NCBI GenBank assembly: GCA_041394885.1
Contig: JAWKHI010000006.1
Location: 132,100-196,099 of the forward strand
Length of the DNA stretch: 64,000 bases
Direction of reading: 5' to 3'
Source of the DNA: DSOI01 sp041394885
GTDB lineage: Bacteria > Acidobacteriota > Terriglobia > Bryobacterales > Bryobacteraceae
Shown: positions 8,338 through 17,558 of the stretch, one piece after another
Numbering within the stretch: position 1 is the first letter of the stretch
Layout of the letters: every line of letters begins with the position of its first letter
Made by a program: the position numbers and the translations under genes
The notes under the pieces: generated by a model
Told to the model about the DNA's origin: nothing
Seen by the model: only the letters and a program-made list of their open reading frames with translations
Databases searched by the model: none

Positions 8338-9086
8338 CCTTGTGTCTCCGCGCAGAACTGATAACCCACCCCGCGCACCGTCACGATCACCGGACGGCCC
8401 CGGTCAAGCTTCTTCCGCAGATGGCTCACATGCACGTCGATCGAACGGTCAAACGGCGTCGACTCCCGCTGGTAGAGCCGCTGCATCAACTCATCGCGCG
8501 AAACCACTCTCCCCGCCGCCGTCATCAGTGTGTGCAGAATTTCGAACTCCACCGAGGTCAACTCCACCGCCTGCCCCTCGATCCGTACGCCGCGTGCGCC
8601 CGTGTCCAGACGGACGCCCGAGATCTCGATCAACTGCTGGCCGGCTGGCGTCACCCCTGTGGTTGGCCCCCCGGAGGGTTTCGCGCGGCGCAGGATCGCC
8701 CGCACCCGCGCCACCAATTCATGCGGATCGAACGGTTTCGGCAGGTAGTCGTCGGCGCCGGAATTGAGGCCCTCGATCCGGCTGGGCCCATCCGTCCGCG
8801 CCGTCAACATCAGCACCGGAATGTCACTGTCGGGACGCAAGGCGCGCAATACCGCGAAACCGTCCATTTCCGGCATCATCACGTCCAGCAGTAACAGATC
8901 GTACCGCCCCGAACGCGCCATTTCCAGGCCCGCCCGTCCGTTGTGCGCCACCTCCACGGGAAGGCCCTGCCCCGCGAAGAATTCCCGCATCAGCTCGCAC
9001 AATTCCTCGTCATCGTCCACCAACAGCAATGACGGGGAATTCTCCACGAACCCATTGTGCACCGCCGGTCCGCAATCTCGCGACAC
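8334..9086 (-). CDS. OmpR/CpxR-type response regulator
   Basis: The receiver domain has the acidic VDDDEE pocket, the phospho-acceptor Asp in LLLLDVMMPEMDG, and Lys in LPKPF. It is joined to a winged-helix DNA-binding domain ending in VRGVGYQF. Translation may start at the ATG at 9086, or more probably at the GTG at 9047, which gives the usual N-terminus just before SLLLVDDD. The gene is first in the operon regulator-kinase-ECF sigma. A direct repeat CTTTAA-N5-CTTTAA lies directly upstream and may be its own binding site. Confidence 0.9.
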   Translation of the reverse strand: MSRDCGPAVHNGFVENSPSLLLVDDDEELCELMREFFAGQGLPVEVAHNGRAGLEMARSGRYDLLLLDVMMPEMDGFAVLRALRPDSDIPVLMLTARTDGPSRIEGLNSGADDYLPKPFDPHELVARVRAILRRAKPSGGPTTGVTPAGQQLIEISGVRLDTGARGVRIEGQAVELTSVEFEILHTLMTAAGRVVSRDELMQRLYQRESTPFDRSIDVHVSHLRKKLDRGRPVIVTVRGVGYQFCAETQG

Positions 9087-9097
9087 TTCCAGGCGGC

Positions 9098-9114
9098 CTT
9101 TAACAAAACTTTAA
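9098..9114 (-). promoter_or_regulatory. CTTTAA-N5-CTTTAA direct repeat upstream of the response regulator
   Basis: Two exact hexamers with 11-bp spacing lie just before the response-regulator gene. OmpR-family regulators, including CpxR, bind tandem direct repeats about one helical turn apart, so this fits an autoregulatory site. Binding is inferred and the hexamer differs from the enterobacterial CpxR box. Confidence 0.4.
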
Positions 9115-9149
9115 AAGGACGCCATCCGCCGGCTCCCCAGCCCGCGCTG

Positions 9150-12100
9150 TCAGCCCGCCGTCACCGGCTCCTCGGCTTCCGCGGCCGTAAAATACGCGCA
9201 ATCGGGATGGTGGAACACGATCGCGCTCACGCTGGCCTCCGGTTCCATCATCATTCCCTCGGTCAGCGACACCCCGATTTCCCCCGGCTCGAGCAGCTTC
9301 CAGATTCCCGCCTGATCGTCCAGGTTCGGACACGCCGGATACCCGAAGCTGTATCGCTTGCCCTGATAGCGCGAGGTGAACCGCTGCTGCATCGTCATCT
9401 CCGGCGGATCCGGGAATCCCCATTCCTCCCGCAGACGCCGGTGCACGTACTCCGCCGCGCCTTCCGCCGTTTCGATCGCCAGCGCCTGCAGCGCGTGCGC
9501 CTTCAGGTACTGGCCCGCCTCCTTGGCTTGCTCGGACCGTTCACGGATCCCCTCGCCCGCCGTCACCACGAATAACGCGATGTGATCCCGCTTGCCGCCA
9601 TCGCCGAGAATGTAATCGCTCAGGCACAGCCCGTTTTCGCGCGGCTGGCGGCCGAACTCGAAAGTGTGGATCACCCGGCTTGCCGATTCATCGAGCAGCC
9701 GGATCGCATTTCCGTCCCGCTCCACGGGGAAGAATTGCCACACCGCCCGCACCTTCATGAACGCGGCCGCTTCCGCCTTCACTTGCTCCACATCGTGGTA
9801 GAGCGCCAGCGCCTTGGGATCCCGATCGGCCAGCATCTTTTCGAAGTTGCCCTTGAATCCCAGGTGACGCCCATAGAGCATGAACGGGTTGATGTAGCTC
9901 CACACCTCCTGCAGATTCGGAATCGTGCGTACGCGCCTGTCAAGATAAGGTGCATCCGGAATCGCCAGATCCGCCCGGACCTTGGTCGATCGTGCCGTGC
10001 TCAGAGGCGCCGCCGGCTCGGCGCTTCGTGGCGCCTCGGCCGGGATATCCACGAAAATATGCTCTTCGAGCACTCGATCCCGCATCGCCGGATCCATGAT
10101 CTCGTTCAACGTCCGCAGGCCCGACATCGCGTCCTTGCAGTAAAACGTCGGCGACGCGTAGGCAGGGCCGATATTCCGGTAGGTGAATCGCTCCGACAGC
10201 GCCGCGCCTCCAACCAGCAGCGGCACCCGCAATCCCGCGTCGCGGAAATCGTTGGCCGTATGCACCATCTGCTGCGCGCTCTTCACCAACAGCCCGGATA
10301 GGCCGATCGCGTTCGGATTGTGCTCGCGCCACGCACGGATCAAATCGTCCGGCGCCACTTTGATGCCGAGGTTCACCACCTCGTATCCGTTGTTGGAAAG
10401 GATGATCTCCACCAGGTTCTTCCCGATGTCATGCACATCGCCCTTCACCGTCGCCAGCACGACCTTGCCGCGCGCCGACGTTTCCGATTTCTGCATGAAC
10501 TGTTCGAGATGGCCCACCGCCGCCTTCATCGCCTCGGCCGATTGCAGTACCTCCGCCACAATCAGCTCGTTGTTGTTGAACAGCCGGCCCACCTCGCTCA
10601 TTCCCGCCATCAGCGGACCGTTGATGATCTCGAGCGGCCCCGCGCCCTCGCCAAGCTTCCTGTTCAGATCGTCGACCAGCCCGTCCTTGCTGCCCTCGAT
10701 GATATAGTTGCCCAGCCGTTCGTCGAGTGGCAGTTCGGCGTCGGCTTTCTTGTCCTTCGCCTTCGCTCCCCGGAAGTGCTCCGTGATGGCCCCGATGTGA
10801 TACTGGTTGATCGCGGTCTTCTGCTCCCGGGTTTGGGCGCGCCAATCGGCCGGCGCATCCGCCATCGTCTCCGGCGGCGTGTTGAAAAGCAGATCCTCGG
10901 CCAACTTCCGCTCATGCGGCGGAATCGAGGCGAACCGCTCCAGCTTCTCCGCGTTCACGATCGCCATGTCCAGACCCGCGCGCGTGCAGTAGTACAGGAA
11001 CACCGAGTTCACCACCTCGCGCGCCGCCGCCGGCAGCCCGAACGAGATGTTCGAGATGCCCAGCACCGTCTTCACGTGCGGAATGTGCTCCTTGATCATC
11101 CGCAGCCCTTCGATGGTCTCCACAGCGCCGCCCACGTAGTTTTCATCGCCGGTGGCGCACGGGAACACCAGCGGATCGAAGACGATATCCTCGGCGTGGA
11201 TCCCGTATTTGCCCGTCAGCAGCTCGAATGACCGTTGCGCGATGGCCAGCTTCCGCTCCCGGGTGAACGCCTGCGCCTGCACCGGATCTTCGTCGATGCA
11301 GCCCACCACGAGCGCAGCCCCATAGGATCGCGCGATCGGGCACAGCGCCTCGAACTTCTCCTCCCCGTCCTCGAGGTTGATCGAATTGATGATGCTCTTG
11401 CCCTGGCAATACTGCAGCGACAATTCCACCGCCGCCGGATCGGTGGTGTCGATCATCACCGGCGCATGCACCTTCTTCACCAGCAGACTGTAGAACCGCG
11501 CGATGTCGTCTTTTTCATCCCGCTCGCTCTGCTGCAGGCAGACGTCCACGATGTGCGCCCCGTTGCGAACCTGCTTCTTCGCGATATCGGTGGCCTCGTC
11601 GAACTTCTCCTCGTTGATCAGGTTTTTGAAGGCGCGCGATCCGATCACGTTGGTCCGCTCCCCCACGATCAGCGGGCGATTGCTGTGATCGGCTTCCACC
11701 AGATCGATGCCGGAATAGTAGGCCCTGTGCGTGCGTCCCGGAATCGGCCGCGGCGCCCGGCCCTCGATCATCTTCCCGATGGCGCGAATATGGTCCGGCG
11801 TGGTGCCGCAGCAGCCGCCCACGAAGTTGAGCCAGCCGTGCTCCACAAAACGCTCGATCTGCGCCGAAAGGCTCGCCGGCGTTTCGTCGAACTCCAGCTT
11901 CTCGTTGGGCAGTCCCGCATTCGGATAGCACGATAGCCGCGTGTGCGCCATCTCGTGCATCGTCCGCAAATGGTCCGTCATGAACTCCGGCCCCGTACCG
12001 CAGTTCAACCCGATCGACAACAGGTCGGCGTGCGAGATCGACGCCACGAGCGCGTCCGCCGTTTGCCCGCCCAGCATCGTGCCGGACGGTTCGATCGTGC

Positions 12101-12692
12101 CCGATACCATCACCGGAATCCGCCGTCCCGTTTCCCGGCCCAGCCGCTCGGCGGCGATCAGCCCCGCCTTCACGCTGAGGGTGTCGTTGCAGGTTTCGAA
12201 AAGGATGATGTCGGCGCCGGCTTCCCACAGCGCTTTTACCTGCTCATAGTACGAGTCCCGTAATTCGCCGAACGTCACCCCGCCCGTAAGGCTGATCGCC
12301 TTCGTCGTCGGCCCGATCGATCCGGCCACGAAGCGCGGTTTTTCCGGCGTCGAATACTCATCGGCCAGCTTCCGCGCCAGTTCGGTCGCCCGCAGGTTGA
12401 TCTCCGTCACCCTGTCCTCGATCCCGAAGTCGGCCAACGCCACTCGCGTCGCATTGAATGTGTCGGTCTCGATGATGTCGGCCCCGGCGTCCAGATACGC
12501 GCGATGAATCCCCTCGATGATCGACGGCCGCGTCAACAGCACCATTTCCGGGCAGTTTTCGTAGTGCGGCCCGCCGTAATCTTCGATCGTGCACCGTTGT
12601 TGGAGCAACGCTCCCATCGATCCGTCAATAATCAGGATGCGCCGGTGCAGCGCATCCATCAGCGCGTTGCGCCGCTGTTCTCTTCTGTCCAT
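9150..12692 (-). CDS. metH: Cobalamin-dependent methionine synthase
   Basis: A 1180-residue modular enzyme that transfers the methyl group from methyltetrahydrofolate to homocysteine. The domain order is homocysteine-binding (zinc ligands in GLNCGTG and GGCCGTTPDH), pterin-binding (from about residue 350), cobalamin cap, cobalamin-binding with DVHDIGKNLVEIIL (DxHxxG), and a C-terminal AdoMet activation domain ending with GYPACPNLDDQAGIW and the ASVSAIVFHHPDCAYF region. The length is close to E. coli MetH (1227). I chose the ATG at 12692 because residues after it match the family start (RRILIIDGSMGALLQQ); the frame is open 108 codons further upstream without family features. No cobalamin riboswitch is apparent in the 55 bp before the divergent sulfatase gene. 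Confidence 0.95.
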   Translation of the reverse strand: MDRREQRRNALMDALHRRILIIDGSMGALLQQRCTIEDYGGPHYENCPEMVLLTRPSIIEGIHRAYLDAGADIIETDTFNATRVALADFGIEDRVTEINLRATELARKLADEYSTPEKPRFVAGSIGPTTKAISLTGGVTFGELRDSYYEQVKALWEAGADIILFETCNDTLSVKAGLIAAERLGRETGRRIPVMVSGTIEPSGTMLGGQTADALVASISHADLLSIGLNCGTGPEFMTDHLRTMHEMAHTRLSCYPNAGLPNEKLEFDETPASLSAQIERFVEHGWLNFVGGCCGTTPDHIRAIGKMIEGRAPRPIPGRTHRAYYSGIDLVEADHSNRPLIVGERTNVIGSRAFKNLINEEKFDEATDIAKKQVRNGAHIVDVCLQQSERDEKDDIARFYSLLVKKVHAPVMIDTTDPAAVELSLQYCQGKSIINSINLEDGEEKFEALCPIARSYGAALVVGCIDEDPVQAQAFTRERKLAIAQRSFELLTGKYGIHAEDIVFDPLVFPCATGDENYVGGAVETIEGLRMIKEHIPHVKTVLGISNISFGLPAAAREVVNSVFLYYCTRAGLDMAIVNAEKLERFASIPPHERKLAEDLLFNTPPETMADAPADWRAQTREQKTAINQYHIGAITEHFRGAKAKDKKADAELPLDERLGNYIIEGSKDGLVDDLNRKLGEGAGPLEIINGPLMAGMSEVGRLFNNNELIVAEVLQSAEAMKAAVGHLEQFMQKSETSARGKVVLATVKGDVHDIGKNLVEIILSNNGYEVVNLGIKVAPDDLIRAWREHNPNAIGLSGLLVKSAQQMVHTANDFRDAGLRVPLLVGGAALSERFTYRNIGPAYASPTFYCKDAMSGLRTLNEIMDPAMRDRVLEEHIFVDIPAEAPRSAEPAAPLSTARSTKVRADLAIPDAPYLDRRVRTIPNLQEVWSYINPFMLYGRHLGFKGNFEKMLADRDPKALALYHDVEQVKAEAAAFMKVRAVWQFFPVERDGNAIRLLDESASRVIHTFEFGRQPRENGLCLSDYILGDGGKRDHIALFVVTAGEGIRERSEQAKEAGQYLKAHALQALAIETAEGAAEYVHRRLREEWGFPDPPEMTMQQRFTSRYQGKRYSFGYPACPNLDDQAGIWKLLEPGEIGVSLTEGMMMEPEASVSAIVFHHPDCAYFTAAEAEEPVTAG

Positions 12693-12747
12693 TGGTTTTT
12701 TTGTTTGTCGAACGAAGTAAGCTCTATCTTTTAGGGTAACCTGTTTT

Positions 12748-14162
12748 ATGCTCTGTAACCGCCGTACTTTCGTACGTTCCGTACTGCCAGGGGCTGCCAC
12801 TCTCTGTTCTCCCTGGGCTGGCTTGCGTGCCCAGTCCAGCGCGCCCAATGTCGTTTTCCTCCTCACCGATGACCAGCGCTGGGACACCCTCGGCTGCATG
12901 GGCAACCCCATCATCCGTACGCCGAACATCGACGGGCTCTCCCGGCAGGGCGTCACATTTGAAAACCACTTCGTCACCACGTCCATCTGCATGACCAGCC
13001 GGGCCAGCATCTTCACCGGCCTCTACGCCCGTTCCCATGGCGTCACAGACTTTGCACGCTCGTTTTCCGAAGACCAGTTCGCCCGCACCTATCCCGCGCT
13101 GTTGCGCGCCGCAGGGTATCACACCGGCTTCATCGGCAAATATGGCGTCGGCAACAAAATGCCGGTGGAGAAGTTCGACTTCTGGCGTGGGTTTCCCGGA
13201 CAGGGCAAGTATTTCCCCGACGGCGAACCCGGACCCCATCTCACCGAGCGCATGGGCGATCAGGCGCTCGCTTTCCTGGACGGCGCCCCACGCGGCAAGC
13301 CCTTCTCGCTCTCCATCAGCTTCAAGGCCGCTCACGTGCAGGACGAAGACCCGCGCCAGTTCCTTCCTTCCCCGGCAAGCGACGCCCTCTATCGCGACAC
13401 CCGCTTTCCCGCTCCCGCCACCGCCGATCCCCGCTTTGTCGATCAACTGCCGGTGGAAGTCCACCGTTCCGAGAACCGCCGCCGCTGGGCCGTGCGGTTC
13501 GGCACCCCGGAATTGTTCCAAACCTCGGTCCGCAACTACTATCGTTTGATTAGCGAAGTGGACACCGTCGTCGGCCGCATTCGCGAGCAGCTACGCCGCA
13601 TCGGAGCCGAAGATAACACCGTCATCGCCTTCAGCGGCGACAACGGCTTCTACCTCGGCGAGCACGGCTTGGCCGGCAAGTGGCTGATGCATGAGGAGTC
13701 CATCCGGGTGCCGATGATTCTTTACGATCCGCGCCTGCCAGCCGGGTTGCGCGGCGCGCGGCGCCAGGCGATGACGCTCAACATCGACATCGCGCCCACC
13801 CTGCTCGAAGCCGCCGGTATCGCTGCGCCGGCAGGCATGCAGGGCCGCAGTCTCTATGCCCCCGCCCGTTCCGCGGCTGCGCCATGAGGCGGGAAATGTT
13901 CTACGAACACAGGTTCAACAATGCGTGGATTCCCCAGACCGAAGGTGTCCGCACCGAGCGCTGGAAGTACACCCGCTATGTGACCACCGACCCCGAATTC
14001 GAGGAGCTGTTCGATCTCGCCGCCGACCCCCGCGAGGAACGCAACCTAACCGCCGCGGCCGATGCCAGGGTCACCCTCGAACGAATGCGCACCCGCCGCC
14101 AGGCCTGGCTCGACGCCCTCGGGCGTTGGCGCCCCGGCGTCCCCTGGATCGATCCGGCCTAG
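12748..14162 (+). pseudogene. Tat-exported sulfatase with one frameshift
   Basis: The first frame (12748-13887) encodes an RR-type signal (NRRTFVRS), the metal-binding LLTDDQRWDT, the modification site TTSICMTSRAS with Cys81 and Arg85, and FSGDNGFYLGEHG. It ends abruptly at a TGA near the usual GMQGRSL segment. A second frame (13884-14162) carries the missing C-terminus (REMFYEHRF, TERWKYTRY, ELFDLAADPREERN). The two overlap as ATGA. Normal sulfatases of this family are continuous, so an indel near 13855-13880 is the simplest reading, either natural or a sequencing error. The substrate class is unknown. Confidence 0.8.
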
Positions 14163-14869
14163 ACCGCCGCCACGGCCCGCTCGGCCACAACCGCGTCGTT
14201 GAAGCTGTACCCGAACCCACGCACGGACCGGATATAGCTCGGGCTTGCCGGGTCGGACTCTACTTTCTGGCGAAGCCGCAGGATGTATACATCCACCGTG
14301 CGGTCGGTGACCGCGCGGTCATGCCCCCACACCGAATCGAGCAACTGCTCCCGGCTGTACACCACGCCCGGACGGCTCATCAGATACTCGAGCAAACGAA
14401 ACTCGGTGGCCGTCAACTGAATCTCCTGGCCCTGCAGCCAGACGCGGCAACTGTTGCGGTCGAGCTCCAGCCCTCCGGCCTTGAGCGTCTTCGGCGCCGC
14501 TGCCTGCGGGCGGAACTGAATCTTGATCCGTGCGATGAGTTCCCGAACGAAAAACGGCTTCACGATATAGTCGTTGGCGCCCAGTTCCAAGCCGACGATA
14601 CGGTCGGCCTCCGAGGCCCGCGCGGTTAGAAAAATCACCGGTATGTGCGCGAGGTCGGCGTGAGCGCGGATCCCCTTGCAGATATCGAGCCCGTCGGAAT
14701 CCGGAAGCATGATGTCGAGCAGGATCAGGTCCGGCCGCTCCCGCTTGCACAACTCGATCGCGCCACGCCCGGTCTGCGTGCCCACCATCGCAAAGCCTTC
14801 CTTCTCCAGGTTGTACCGGAGCAAGGCGTAAAGATCGATGTCATCCTCGACCAGCAATATCTTTTTCAT
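14159..14869 (-). CDS. phoB: PhoB-type response regulator
   Basis: A 236-residue OmpR-family regulator with the acidic pocket VEDD, phospho-acceptor Asp52 in LLDIMLPDSDG, Lys in IVKPF, and a C-terminal winged helix ending SVRGFGYSFND. It lies 35 bp downstream of a PhoR-like kinase on the same strand, so the kinase gene comes first, the reverse of the usual phoB-phoR order. It probably controls phosphate starvation genes, though no phosphate transport genes lie in the window. The 3' end overlaps the convergent sulfatase gene by four bases. Confidence 0.85.
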   Translation of the reverse strand: MKKILLVEDDIDLYALLRYNLEKEGFAMVGTQTGRGAIELCKRERPDLILLDIMLPDSDGLDICKGIRAHADLAHIPVIFLTARASEADRIVGLELGANDYIVKPFFVRELIARIKIQFRPQAAAPKTLKAGGLELDRNSCRVWLQGQEIQLTATEFRLLEYLMSRPGVVYSREQLLDSVWGHDRAVTDRTVDVYILRLRQKVESDPASPSYIRSVRGFGYSFNDAVVAERAVAAV

Positions 14870-14904
14870 AGTCTCCTCACCTTAACCCGCTCTCGATGAC
14901 AAAA

Positions 14905-16389
14905 TCATGACTGGAATGTGAATTCCGTCTGAACCGGATCCGGCTTCACGATCGTCGGATCATGCACCGGCAGCGTAAACGCAAACCGCGAACCTTTGCC
15001 CATCGTGCTGGTCACGCTCACGTCGCCGCCGTGCGCTCGCGCAATGTGCTTGACGATGGCCAGGCCCAGGCCGGTGCCGCCCAGTTCGCGCGAACGGGCC
15101 TTATCCACCCGGTAGAAGCGCTCGAAAAGCCGGGGCAGATCTTCTTCCGGTATTCCGGCTCCGGTGTCACGCACATAGAACTCGAAGTAAGGCCGATCCG
15201 AGGTGCCGCCGGCGGCTGGCACCGATCCCACGTAGATGGAACCACCCTCGGGCGTATACTTGATTGCGTTGTCCAAAAGGTTGCCCAATGCCTGCTGTAC
15301 GGCCTTGGAATCGCAGAACACATCGGCCGTTTCCGCGGCTGGCGACAAATGAAGATGGATACTCTTCTTGTCGGCGAGCGGACGCATGAAGTCGATGCAA
15401 TCCATCAAAAGGCTGTTGACGTAGTAAGACGCGAAGTGAAACTTCTGAGACTTCAACTCGATGCGCGACAGCGTCAACAAGTCCGCGGCCAGATTGGTCA
15501 ACCGTTCCGCGTTCTGCCGGATGATATTCAGAAACCGAAGATTCACTCCCGGGTCGTGGAGTGCGCCCTCGAGCAGCGTCTCCGTGTAGCCCTGGATCGA
15601 GGCGAGCGGCGTTCGCAGCTCATGCGAGACGTTGATCACGAAATCCTTGCGGACGCGCTCGAGCTTTTCCAATTCCTGATGCTCGTGATGCAGCGCCTGC
15701 ACGGTCTTCTCGAGCTTCTCGCCGGTTTCGTTCAACTTGCGGCCCAACAAGCCCAACTCGTCCGAGCCTTGCCGGGGAAGCCGCGCCTGGAAGTCGCCCG
15801 AGGCGAGCTTGCCCGCGTAGTCGATAATCGCCCCGAGCTTTCCCGACACCATCCGTGCGAACAGCGCGGCCAGCAGGATGGCCGGCAGGAATGCGATCGC
15901 GGTGGAGGCCAGCATCCGGCGCCGGATGATGTTCACCTGGGCACGGACGTCGGCCAGTGGCACCGCCAGCCGGAGCGCGCCCTGTTCGGAAGGCAGCGCC
16001 ACATACAGGAAGTCAGTCCCGATGGTTCCACTGCGCCGCACGCTCGATCCCACGCGCCCTTCGAGCGCCGCCGCCACTTCCGGACGCCGGCGGTGATTCT
16101 CCATGCGGTTGGGATTGGTCTCGGACTCCGCCAGCACACGCCCGTCCGGAGCCACCAGCGTCAGCCGGACTCTCGCCGAGCGCGCCAACTGCCGGAACCG
16201 GCCCGAGGCTGGCATTTGGCCTTCGAACGAGATCGCCAGCATGCGCCCCTTCTCGGTCAACTCGCGTTCGAGCGATTCCCGGTACGTGGTCTCGGCCACG
16301 CGGGAGGCCAGAATATCCACGGCGGCGAGCGCCACCACCAGCACGCAGAGTGTGCCGATCAGGAGCTTGAAAAAAATCCGGGCAGTCAC
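14905..16389 (-). CDS. phoR: PhoR-like sensor histidine kinase
   Basis: A 494-residue kinase: transmembrane segment at about residues 8-28, a periplasmic sensor domain of about 125 residues, second segment at about 160-181, HAMP, a coiled-coil linker, HisKA with His256 in INVSHELRTPLASIQG, and HATPase with NLLDNAIKYTPEGG, DTGAGIP and GGTGLGLAIVKHIARAHGG. The large periplasmic domain is like Gram-positive PhoR/WalK-type kinases and unlike E. coli PhoR. It is followed by the PhoB-like regulator. The phosphate role is inferred from family resemblance. Confidence 0.83.
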   Translation of the reverse strand: MTARIFFKLLIGTLCVLVVALAAVDILASRVAETTYRESLERELTEKGRMLAISFEGQMPASGRFRQLARSARVRLTLVAPDGRVLAESETNPNRMENHRRRPEVAAALEGRVGSSVRRSGTIGTDFLYVALPSEQGALRLAVPLADVRAQVNIIRRRMLASTAIAFLPAILLAALFARMVSGKLGAIIDYAGKLASGDFQARLPRQGSDELGLLGRKLNETGEKLEKTVQALHHEHQELEKLERVRKDFVINVSHELRTPLASIQGYTETLLEGALHDPGVNLRFLNIIRQNAERLTNLAADLLTLSRIELKSQKFHFASYYVNSLLMDCIDFMRPLADKKSIHLHLSPAAETADVFCDSKAVQQALGNLLDNAIKYTPEGGSIYVGSVPAAGGTSDRPYFEFYVRDTGAGIPEEDLPRLFERFYRVDKARSRELGGTGLGLAIVKHIARAHGGDVSVTSTMGKGSRFAFTLPVHDPTIVKPDPVQTEFTFQS

Positions 16390-16476
16390 GAGATTGGCTT
16401 AACTCCGATCTTAGCATCGCGATTATGACAGTTCCGTGTATCGGCGACCGTGTATGATGGCCGAGAGGTGAAAAAC

Positions 16477-16962
16477 ATGTCCAAACAGAATGGTTCCGGT
16501 ACTCCCGGAAAGACCCGGCGCAACGTGATCGGAGCCGCCTTGGCCGGCGCCGCCGCCACAACCGCCGCTACCGCCGCCGCCGCCGCGCAGGCCGTCCCCG
16601 GCAAGAAGGTCCACTATCGCAATGGCCAGAAGCCGAAATCGACGCCCCTCTTCTCCGGCGCCGTTTCTTTCGGCAATTTGCTCTTCATCGCCGGCAAGGG
16701 AGCTCATTTTCCCGGCGATATCAAAGCCCATACCAAGCATGTGCTCGACGAGGTGGAGAAGGAACTGGTCAACGCCGGCTCGTCCATGGACAAGGTCCTC
16801 AAATGCAACGTCTACCTGCGCACCCTCGAGGACTACGCGGCTATGAACGAAGCCTTTCGCGGACGCTTCGGCGCCGAGCCGCCCGTGCGCACCACCGTCG
16901 CCTGCGCTGATGGAATTCCCGGCGACTCGCTCGTCGAAATTGACGTAATCGCGTACATTTGA
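16477..16962 (+). CDS. Exported RidA/YjgF-family protein
   Basis: The ATG at 16477 follows GAGAGG. The protein has a twin-arginine-like leader (KTRRNVIGAALAGAA, then Ala/Thr-rich) of about 38 residues, followed by a complete RidA domain. RidA enzymes deaminate reactive enamine/imine intermediates, and the catalytic arginine is visible in PVRTTVACADGIPGDSLVEI. RidA is normally cytoplasmic, so an exported copy is unusual and suggests a periplasmic substrate. It is divergent from phoR. The fold is certain; the export prediction is good; the substrate is unknown. Confidence 0.85.
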   Translation: MSKQNGSGTPGKTRRNVIGAALAGAAATTAATAAAAAQAVPGKKVHYRNGQKPKSTPLFSGAVSFGNLLFIAGKGAHFPGDIKAHTKHVLDEVEKELVNAGSSMDKVLKCNVYLRTLEDYAAMNEAFRGRFGAEPPVRTTVACADGIPGDSLVEIDVIAYI

Positions 16963-17084
16963 AACCGTCGTCCAGTTGTCCATCAGACGGTAAAGTTTTC
17001 TCTTCCATTTGGGGAACGGCGCGTGTAGACTCGGGGAAAAGAGGGCCGTGAGATCGGTTCGAAAAACAAGACCGGGAGACGCCC

Positions 17085-17558
17085 ATGGACAACGTATCCG
17101 TTCTGCTGATCAGTCCGTTCGAAACGGATCGGCGCGCGATGGCATCCATCTTCACCCGTTCCCGATGGAGCCTTGCCGCTGTCAGTGGTCTCGGGGAAGC
17201 GCAGCAGTTACTGCGGCGCCAAACACCGTCGATCATCGTCACTGAAACCACTTTTCCGGGTGGAGACTGGCGGTTGGTGCTCAGCACTGCCTCCGTCCTC
17301 CAGCCCGTGCCCCCGAAGGTAATCGTCGCGTCGCGCCTCGCCGACGACGCGCTGTGGCAGCATGTCCTCGACGCCGGCGGCTACGACTTGCTCGAGAAGC
17401 CATTCGAGCCGGAATCGATCTTCTGGACCGTCAGTCAGGCCTGGCGCCACTGGCGGGCCGAGTGCGCTCGGGCGCTGCAGCGCCTGGGTCCAGGCTACGA
17501 ATCCAGGGAGGCTCCCCTACCAGTCGAGGAACCGATGGTAGCATTGGCGGCATCGTAG
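17085..17558 (+). CDS. Degenerate stand-alone receiver-domain protein
   Basis: This 157-residue protein has the length and strand pattern of a CheY-like receiver and keeps the conserved lysine-proline (Lys105-Pro106 in LLEKPFEP). However, the usual acidic pair near the N-terminus is replaced (LLISPFETD), and the phospho-acceptor aspartate is replaced by Glu54 in IIVTETTFPGGDW. It is therefore unlikely to be phosphorylated and may be locked in one state. No output domain follows. The start ATG follows GGGAG. Its last 42 bases overlap the opposing zinc-ribbon gene. Confidence 0.7.
   Translation: MDNVSVLLISPFETDRRAMASIFTRSRWSLAAVSGLGEAQQLLRRQTPSIIVTETTFPGGDWRLVLSTASVLQPVPPKVIVASRLADDALWQHVLDAGGYDLLEKPFEPESIFWTVSQAWRHWRAECARALQRLGPGYESREAPLPVEEPMVALAAS

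Noticed and set aside
12693..12747. Possible cobalamin or SAM riboswitch upstream of metH
   Set aside because: Only 55 bases separate metH from the divergent sulfatase gene, too short for either class, and no conserved box is visible.
16421..16431. A Pho-box half-site (CTGTCATAATC on the minus strand) before phoR
   Set aside because: Only one half-site is present; the second 11-bp unit does not match, so it could be chance.
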